Notes under the pieces: model-generated
What the model saw: only the letters and a program-made list of their open reading frames with translations
What the model was told of the DNA's origin: nothing
The model's database searches: none
Translations under genes and position numbers: made by a program
Origin: Rhodospirillales bacterium
GTDB taxonomy: Bacteria > Pseudomonadota > Alphaproteobacteria > Rhodospirillales > Casp-alpha2
Assembly: GCA_030727885.1 (NCBI GenBank)
Contig: JANRAT010000034.1
Location: forward strand, 1 to 10,723
DNA length: 10,723 nt
Direction: 5' to 3'
Part shown: positions 6,354-10,723 of the stretch, piece after piece
Position numbering within the stretch: the stretch's first letter is position 1
How the letters are laid out: every line of letters starts with the position of its first letter

Positions 6354-6772
6354 ATGCCTGAATTTAAGGCCTTCCAGGATCGCCGGTCAGCCTGAATGTC
6401 AGTCTGTAACCCGCGCTCAGCATGGGTTTTAATAAAAACCTCGCGCATTCAATCAGGTAGCGAGAGTCAAGTTTTTTATTTGCGTTTATTTGCCCTGTTC
6501 CCCTTTCGATCATGTTGTCAGCAGCGATCGAGCTACGTAATATATGGCTCATGGTTACAGGCATGACGGATGATTGCAGAGGGCTGCAGCAAATGAATCC
6601 TGAAGGTTTCTTGATATAAGTAATAATTAATTTCTGTTTTTAGATTTCTAAGTATATGTAAAATTTTTATGAACTTTTATTCTTGGGTATCTGTCGTTTA
6701 CGTGCGTCATCAATAAAAAAACACAAGTTATTTTATTTTTTTATTAGCTTTATTGTGGTTTGTCGAACGTCA

Positions 6773-6801
6773 TTGGGATGCTAAACAGGGGGGCGAATAA
6801 T
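6773..6801 (+). promoter_or_regulatory. Candidate dnaA promoter
   Basis: TTGGGA (6773-6778, four of six matches) and AATAAT (6796-6801, five of six) are 17 bases apart, at the boundary between the A+T-rich core and the G+C-rich leader. Transcription would start near 6808 and give dnaA a leader of about 220 bases. Nothing closer to the gene looks as good, but the A+T-rich core offers many weak alternatives. Confidence 0.4.
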
Positions 6802-6916
6802 TGCCGGGCTGCACCTTTGCGGCACACGGTGAAAGTTCGGTTTTGAACTGCCAGCGGGATCTTTGGGGGAAGTCTCTGGCGGTATCTGGTCGGGCTCGTG
6901 AATAGCCACTCTGTCT

Positions 6917-6935
6917 TTTTGGGTTTTGCCCAAAA
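6917..6935 (+). repeat. Perfect inverted repeat in the dnaA leader
   Basis: TTTTGGG (6917-6923) and CCCAAAA (6929-6935) are perfectly complementary around TTTTG. No T-run follows on either strand, so it is not a standard terminator. An operator for a dimeric regulator or a stable leader hairpin about 100 bases before dnaA are the natural readings. Confidence 0.5.
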
Positions 6936-7031
6936 TCGTCTCTTTCGTCATTCGACGAGCAAAAATACAAACGCTGCGGCTTCGGTCGGGGTAATGATAA
7001 AAATAGCCTAACTTAGGGGGGCAACCGACGT

Positions 7032-8462
7032 ATGATCGACGCGACGTCCAGTAGCGCAATCTTCAATAAGCCGGAAGCTGAACCGCAAGAAACGGATCAG
7101 GATACCATTCTCGCGCAGTGGAGCACCGTGAATGCGCAGCTCCGCGCTGAGATCGGCGAGGCGGCGTTCCAGAGCTGGATAAAACCCATAAAGATACGCT
7201 CGATCGAGGACGGTGTTGTGAATGTCACCGTACCAACCCGATTCATGCGCGATTGGATCGTCGCTCATTATGCGGAACGGATCGCCTCGATCTGGCAGTC
7301 CGAAGTGCCTGAAGTCGTCTCGCTGGACGTTTCCGTGCGCAGTGATCGCTCGCCGGTGCAGCCACGCGAGAACATGAAAAGACAGACCCCCGCTGCGGGT
7401 GAGAACGCTCGCGACATGGCTGGCGGACGTCAGGGGCACAACAACGCTGGTCTTGATGCTCGCTTCGTTTTCGACAATTTTGTCGTCGGCAAGCCGAACG
7501 AGTTTGCCTACGCCGCTTCCAGGCGTGTTGCCGAAGCCGAGCGCGTGCCGTTCAATCCGCTGTTCCTTTATGGCGGTGTCGGCCTTGGCAAAACCCATCT
7601 GATGCATGCAATTGCATGGCACATCCGGCAAACCACGCCTGAGCGCACGGTGCTCTATCTTTCGGCTGAAAAGTTCATGCACCGTTTTGTGCAGGCGATC
7701 CGCGAAAGCACAACGATGGATTTCAAGGATCAGTTCCGTTCGGTCGACGTGCTGATGATTGATGACGTCCAGTTTATCGCCGGCAAGGAATCAACGCAGG
7801 AAGAATTCTTCCATACCTTCAATGCACTGGTAGATCAGGGCAGGCAGATCGTCATTTCCGCCGACAAGTCGCCTTCGGATCTGGTCGGCATGGAAGAACG
7901 TCTGATCTCCCGCCTCAATTGCGGTCTGGTGGCGGATATTCACGCCACAACGTATGAATTGCGCCTCGGCATCCTGCAATCCAAGGCGGCACAGATCCGC
8001 GCCGATATTCCGTCCAAGGTAATGGAATTCCTGGCTCACAAGATCACCTCGAACGTGCGTGAGCTCGAAGGCGGTCTGAACCGCGTCGTTGCCCATTCGC
8101 AGCTGATTGGCCGAGACATCACGATCGAAGCAACCCAGGAAGTGCTGCACGATCTGCTCAGGGCCAACGACCGGCGGGTTAGCATCGAGGAAATCCAGAA
8201 GCAGGTGGCCAACCACTGCAATATCCGCATCTCCGATATGCATTCGGCACGGCGGGCCCGTTCCGTTGCCAGACCGCGTCAGGTTGCCATGTATCTGGCC
8301 AAACAGCTGACGGCCAGATCGCTGCCGGAAATCGGTCGCAAGTTCGGTGGCCGTGACCACACAACCGTAATGCACGCTGTCCGCAAGGTCGAAGAGCTGA
8401 AGTCGATGGACCCCGGATTCGCGGAAGATGTCGAACTTTTGCGGCGCATGCTCGAAGGTTGA
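7032..8462 (+). CDS. dnaA: DnaA, chromosomal replication initiator ATPase
   Basis: DnaA binds origin DnaA boxes, forms an ATP-dependent helical filament, melts the origin and loads the helicase. All four domains are visible in 476 residues. Domain I is about 24-100 ([19 protein letters not shown]). A short variable linker spans about 101-145. The AAA+ domain III (about 146-370) begins with [19 protein letters not shown] and has Walker [10 protein letters not shown] (181-189), Walker B MIDDVQF (242-248), sensor 1 VISAD (274-278), the arginine-finger motif LISRL (291-295, Arg294) and sensor 2 [11 protein letters not shown] (341-351, Arg343). Domain IV has the DNA-binding [13 protein letters not shown] (415-426 region) and the DnaA signature [16 protein letters not shown] (439-454). 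The ATG at 7032 follows AGGGGGG (7015-7021) by ten bases. The leader is long, and a regulatory gap of about 280 bases separates it from dnaN. Confidence 0.98.
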   Translation: MIDATSSSAIFNKPEAEPQETDQDTILAQWSTVNAQLRAEIGEAAFQSWIKPIKIRSIEDGVVNVTVPTRFMRDWIVAHYAERIASIWQSEVPEVVSLDVSVRSDRSPVQPRENMKRQTPAAGENARDMAGGRQGHNNAGLDARFVFDNFVVGKPNEFAYAASRRVAEAERVPFNPLFLYGGVGLGKTHLMHAIAWHIRQTTPERTVLYLSAEKFMHRFVQAIRESTTMDFKDQFRSVDVLMIDDVQFIAGKESTQEEFFHTFNALVDQGRQIVISADKSPSDLVGMEERLISRLNCGLVADIHATTYELRLGILQSKAAQIRADIPSKVMEFLAHKITSNVRELEGGLNRVVAHSQLIGRDITIEATQEVLHDLLRANDRRVSIEEIQKQVANHCNIRISDMHSARRARSVARPRQVAMYLAKQLTARSLPEIGRKFGGRDHTTVMHAVRKVEELKSMDPGFAEDVELLRRMLEG

Positions 8463-8562
8463 TCGTGTTTCTTCTGCCGATTGCTGCAGGACTGCCCCTA
8501 AGTCATTGATATAAAGCCATTAATCAGAGCGATTTTAGCGGCCGGATAAGCCGTTAAATGTC

Positions 8563-8590
8563 TTGGGTGATGGTTGGCGTCTGCTATACT
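8563..8590 (+). promoter_or_regulatory. Candidate dnaN promoter (extended -10)
   Basis: TATACT (8585-8590) is preceded by TGC, making an extended -10 element, and TTGGGT (8563-8568) lies 16 bases upstream. Transcription would begin near 8597, giving a leader of about 145 bases. The -10 sits in the middle of the inverted repeat 8576-8600. Confidence 0.5.
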
Positions 8591-8600
8591 TGCGGACGCC
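8576..8600 (+). repeat. 25-base imperfect palindrome centred on the dnaN -10
   Basis: GGCGTC (8576-8581) and GACGCC (8595-8600) are perfectly complementary. After one mismatch GC (8583-8584) pairs with GC (8592-8593), leaving TATACTT in the centre. As DNA it looks like an operator overlapping a promoter; as RNA from dnaA it would form a hairpin, but no T-run follows. Confidence 0.6.
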
Positions 8601-8616
8601 TTAATGGCCCCCGGAA

Positions 8617-8673
8617 ATTACGGTGATTTTCTGGATTTTCGGGGAAATTTTGCCGATTTTTTCTCGGAATTTT
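8617..8673 (+). repeat. Phased T-tracts, probable intrinsically bent DNA
   Basis: Runs of T preceded by A or GA (GATTTT 8625-8630, GATTTT 8634-8639, AAATTTT 8645-8651, GATTTT extending to TTTTTT at 8655-8662, AATTTT 8668-8673) recur at steps of about 9, 12, 9 and 13 bases, averaging close to one helical turn. Such phasing is the classic arrangement for DNA curvature. It lies in the dnaN leader, just downstream of the proposed promoter. Confidence 0.5.
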
Positions 8674-8699
8674 CAAGGCGCAGGCATGGTTTCAGGAAT

Positions 8700-8717
8700 G
8701 GGCACCACAGAGTGCCC
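8700..8717 (+). promoter_or_regulatory. Leader hairpin before the dnaN ribosome binding site
   Basis: GGGCAC (8700-8705) and GTGCCC (8712-8717) pair perfectly around CACAGA. It ends six bases before AAGGA (8723-8727) and 24 bases before the dnaN ATG. There is no T-run, so a role in translation or mRNA stability is more likely than termination. Confidence 0.45.
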
Positions 8718-8741
8718 TGATTAAGGATACAGGTTTTAAGC

Positions 8742-9857
8742 ATGAAACTGACGATTGAACGGACGGATCTCCTTCGCTCCCTCGGGCATGTGCAAAGTGT
8801 TGTCGAACGACGCAACACCATCCCGATTTTATCCAACGTCAAGCTTGATGCGACAGGCGACAAGCTGTCCCTCAATGCCACCGATATGGATCTTGATATC
8901 GTCGAGCATGTGCCGGCCAATATTGCGACGCCTGGGGCCACCACGGCGCCAGCGCTGACCTTCTTCGAAATCGTCCGCAAGTTGCCGGATGGATCGCAGG
9001 TCGAGCTTGAAGCGCCCGGCGACGGCAAGCTGACGATCCGTGCCGGCCGCTCCCGGTTCACGCTGTCGTGTCTGCCGACCGAAGATTTCCCGGTCATGTC
9101 CGGCGGCGACTATGCGCATACGTTCTCCCTGCCGGCGGCCGATCTTCGCGAACTGATCGATCGCACCCGGTTCGCCATTTCGACCGAGGAAACCCGCTAT
9201 TATCTGAACGGCATCTATCTGCACGTGTTTGACCGTGACGGCACGCCGATGCTGCGCTCGGTGTCGACCGACGGCCACCGTCTGGCCAGTGTCGAATTGC
9301 CGTTGCCGGCCGGGGCTGCCGGGATGCCGGGTGTCATCGTGCCACGTAAAACGGTTGGAGAAATCCGCAAACTGATCGACGAGACCGGCAACGATGTCGA
9401 AATCTCGCTGTCGGAAGCCAAGATCCGCTTCTCCTTCGATGATGCGGTGCTGACCTCGAAGCTGATCGACGGCACGTTCCCGGATTATCAGCGCGTCATT
9501 CCGACAGGTAACGACAAGGAAATGACCGTCAACCGCAAGGCTCTGTCCGATGCCGTTGATCGCGTATCGGCGATCTCGTCGGAAAAGTCCCGCGCGGTGA
9601 AGCTGTCCATCAGCGGTGATACACTGACGCTTTCGGCATCAAGCGCCGAAAACGGCACGGCCCAGGAAGAGATCGAAATCAGCTACGGATCCGATACCGT
9701 CGAGATCGGTTTCAATTCCGGCTACCTGCTTGATATCGCCCGCCAGATTGACAGCGATACGGCAGTATTCCTGTTCGCCGATGCGGCCTCTCCGACGATC
9801 ATCCGCGGCTCGGATGAAGTCGGGACGATCTATGTTCTGATGCCGATGCGGGTTTAA
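8742..9857 (+). CDS. dnaN: DnaN, DNA polymerase III beta sliding clamp
   Basis: DnaN forms a ring-shaped dimer on DNA that tethers polymerase III and many repair proteins. The 371 residues form the usual three similar clamp domains (about 1-125, 130-255, 256-371). It starts MKLTIERTDLLRSLGHVQSVVERRNTIPILSNV (given in part: VVERRNTIPILSNV at 20-33). The protein-binding pocket is intact: TDGHRL at 177-182, FPDYQRVIP at 246-254 and the C-terminal MPMRV at 367-371. Length is normal for alphaproteobacteria. The ATG at 8742 follows AGG (8731-8733) at eight bases and AAGGA (8723-8727) at fourteen. recF starts about 25 bases after the stop codon, so the two are very probably cotranscribed. Confidence 0.98.
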   Translation: MKLTIERTDLLRSLGHVQSVVERRNTIPILSNVKLDATGDKLSLNATDMDLDIVEHVPANIATPGATTAPALTFFEIVRKLPDGSQVELEAPGDGKLTIRAGRSRFTLSCLPTEDFPVMSGGDYAHTFSLPAADLRELIDRTRFAISTEETRYYLNGIYLHVFDRDGTPMLRSVSTDGHRLASVELPLPAGAAGMPGVIVPRKTVGEIRKLIDETGNDVEISLSEAKIRFSFDDAVLTSKLIDGTFPDYQRVIPTGNDKEMTVNRKALSDAVDRVSAISSEKSRAVKLSISGDTLTLSASSAENGTAQEEIEISYGSDTVEIGFNSGYLLDIARQIDSDTAVFLFADAASPTIIRGSDEVGTIYVLMPMRV

Positions 9858-9882
9858 TGAACGGATACTTGGATAAACCATT

Positions 9883-10723
9883 TTGACAGGGATCGCGACA
9901 GTTGTTCCGGCCGACCGTGTTGACGGATTGCTGACGCGTGACGAGACCCGGGTTGCCGTGACCCGCATCATGCTGACGGATTTCAGGAACTACCCGTCGC
10001 TTAAGCTGCAGACCGGTGCTCGCAGTGTAATCCTGACCGGACAGAACGGCGCCGGTAAGACGAATGTTCTGGAAGCAGTATCCTTTCTGGCCCCGGGGCG
10101 TGGCCTGCGTCGTGCTCGGTTGGGTGAGGTGACCCGCACCGATTCCAACGCAACGGAAGCACCACAGGGCCGTAACTGGGCCGTTGCTGCACAGATCGCC
10201 AGTCCAACCGGTCCGCTTGATATCGGCACTGGCATTGATCCGGAACCGGGCAATGTGCGCGAACGCCGGGTGGTCCGTATCGAAGGGCGAACCGAGCGGG
10301 CGCAGACGGTACTCTGCGAACACCTTGCCGTGGTTTGGCTGACACCGCAGATGGATGGACTGTTTGTTGACGGGCCAGGTTCCCGGCGCCGCTTTCTCGA
10401 CAGGCTGGTATATGCGGCGGATCCGGCACATGCCGGTCGCGTCAGTGCTTATGAACAGGCCATGCGTGACCGCGCCAGACTGCTTGCGGATCGTGGCCTG
10501 TCGGCGGATGCCGGCTGGCTGGATGCGCTGGAAGCAACGATGGCTGAAAAAGGTATGGCGGTTGCCGCCGCCAGACGTGATATGGTCGGCAGGCTGGCCG
10601 CCTTTACCGAAACCGGCGCGGGGCCGTTCCCGGGCGCCGAGCTGGCTTTGATCGGTGGTCCAGAGGCCAGGCTGGATGAAGTGCCGGCGTTGGCTGCGGA
10701 AGAGCGCCTGCGGGCACAGTTCT
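9883..10723 (+). CDS. recF: RecF, SMC/ABC-type recombination repair ATPase (3' end cut off by window)
   Basis: RecF, with RecO and RecR, loads RecA at single-strand gaps and helps restart stalled forks. The 280 visible residues contain VTRIMLTDFRNYPSLKL (about 26-42), the typical RecF start, Walker A GQNGAGKT (53-60) followed by NVLEAVSFLAPGRGLRRARL, and the RecF signature TPQMDGLFVDGPGSRRRFLDR (about 154-174). The frame has a stop at 9874-9876, so I place the start at TTG 9883, with a weak GGAT (9871-9874) upstream. GTG 9958 and ATG 9970 are alternatives that would remove a 25-29 residue N-terminal extension and have no visible ribosome binding site. The gene follows dnaN by 25 bases. The C-terminal Walker B and signature motifs lie outside the window. 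Confidence 0.95.
   Translation, partial: MTGIATVVPADRVDGLLTRDETRVAVTRIMLTDFRNYPSLKLQTGARSVILTGQNGAGKTNVLEAVSFLAPGRGLRRARLGEVTRTDSNATEAPQGRNWAVAAQIASPTGPLDIGTGIDPEPGNVRERRVVRIEGRTERAQTVLCEHLAVVWLTPQMDGLFVDGPGSRRRFLDRLVYAADPAHAGRVSAYEQAMRDRARLLADRGLSADAGWLDALEATMAEKGMAVAAARRDMVGRLAAFTETGAGPFPGAELALIGGPEARLDEVPALAAEERLRAQF

Larger units (their letters stand above)
6354..7031 (+). promoter_or_regulatory. Long non-coding region upstream of dnaA (no credible gene; A+T-rich core and dnaA leader)
   Basis: I find no convincing gene in these 678 bases. The left part (6354-6600) has ordinary composition, with a small A+T hairpin GGTTTT-AATA-AAAACC (6425-6440), a 10-base tandem repeat TTTATTTGC at 6475-6483 and 6485-6493, and GANTC sites at 6464-6468 and 6595-6599. 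The centre (about 6600-6760) is very A+T-rich, including TAATAATTAATTT and long A/T runs around 6713-6742, and could be an easily melted element. The right part (6781-7031) becomes G+C-rich, with G-runs at 6788-6793, 6865-6869, 6988-6991 and 7016-7021, and should be the dnaA leader. I see no TTATNCACA DnaA box, or one-mismatch copy, on either strand, so I do not call it oriC. Confidence 0.6.
8463..8741 (+). promoter_or_regulatory. dnaA-dnaN intergenic regulatory region
   Basis: This 279-base gap holds no gene. In order it contains a near-repeat AAGCC(A/G)TTAA at 8514-8523 and 8548-8557, a weak stem AGCGGC/GCCGTT around 8537-8555 without a T-run, the dnaN promoter with its palindrome (8563-8600), a run of phased T-tracts (8617-8673) and a hairpin just before the dnaN ribosome binding site (8700-8717). 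No consensus DnaA box and no clear dnaA terminator are visible, so read-through from dnaA into dnaN is likely in addition to the local promoter. Confidence 0.55.

Noticed and set aside
6506..6531. TCGATC...GATCGA inverted repeat in the dnaA upstream gap.
   Set aside because: Six-base arms of a very common sequence type with a 14-base spacer; chance occurrence is likely.
6364..6564. Minus-strand 66-codon open frame in the dnaA upstream gap.
   Set aside because: No ribosome binding site, no recognisable family, unconvincing composition, and it abuts the rpsT terminator; a chance open frame is more likely.
6781..7059. Minus-strand open frame running from the dnaA start into the leader.
   Set aside because: It overlaps the dnaA start and leader antisense, with low-complexity composition and no family features.
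7911..7931. DnaA has Cys297 (SRLNCGLV) where E. coli and Bacillus DnaA have Trp just after the arginine finger.
   Set aside because: I recall alphaproteobacterial DnaA proteins with cysteine in this position, so it is probably normal for the group.
9883..9888. Perfect TTGACA hexamer, a possible -35 for a recF promoter.
   Set aside because: It coincides with the proposed recF start codon, and no -10 lies 16-18 bases downstream.

Overview
The window is an alphaproteobacterial chromosome segment around dnaA, with roughly 55-60% G+C coding DNA. Three things point there: the gene order (coaBC, ubiB and ubiE on one strand; mutM, rpsT, dnaA, dnaN and recF on the other), the sequence style of DnaA, UbiE and UbiB, and a full ubiquinone-type UbiE/UbiB pair. 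A member of Rhodospirillales or a neighbouring order is plausible, but I cannot fix the genus.

Left part (1-4622). The minus strand carries the N-terminal two thirds or so of coaBC (coenzyme A synthesis), then ubiB and ubiE (ubiquinone synthesis), which are transcribed ubiE to ubiB with a 13-base gap. Between ubiB and coaBC sit two plus-strand genes that interrupt this block: a TTG-started DUF6065 protein of unknown function, and mscL, encoding a mechanosensitive channel with a four-cysteine C-terminal tail. mscL ends in a good hairpin terminator in the convergent gap with ubiB.

Right part (4703-10723), all plus strand. mutM (8-oxoguanine glycosylase) is closely followed by a small putative lipoprotein of unknown function. 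rpsT (ribosomal protein S20) has its own strong sigma70-type promoter and a clear intrinsic terminator. A 680-base non-coding stretch follows, with a very A+T-rich core and a structured, G-run-containing leader. Then come dnaA (replication initiator), a 280-base regulatory gap, dnaN (beta clamp) and recF (incomplete at the window edge). dnaA, dnaN and recF form the usual replication cluster.

Most of the window is core housekeeping, and I see no mobile element, CRISPR array, tRNA/rRNA gene or obvious new multi-gene system. The points worth a second look are a MutM zinc finger lacking its last cysteine, the zinc-ribbon-like MscL tail, the two-gene insertion between ubiB and coaBC, the uncharacterised lipoprotein, a palindrome centred on the likely dnaN -10 element followed by helically phased T-tracts, and the long dnaA upstream region, which has no consensus DnaA boxes.
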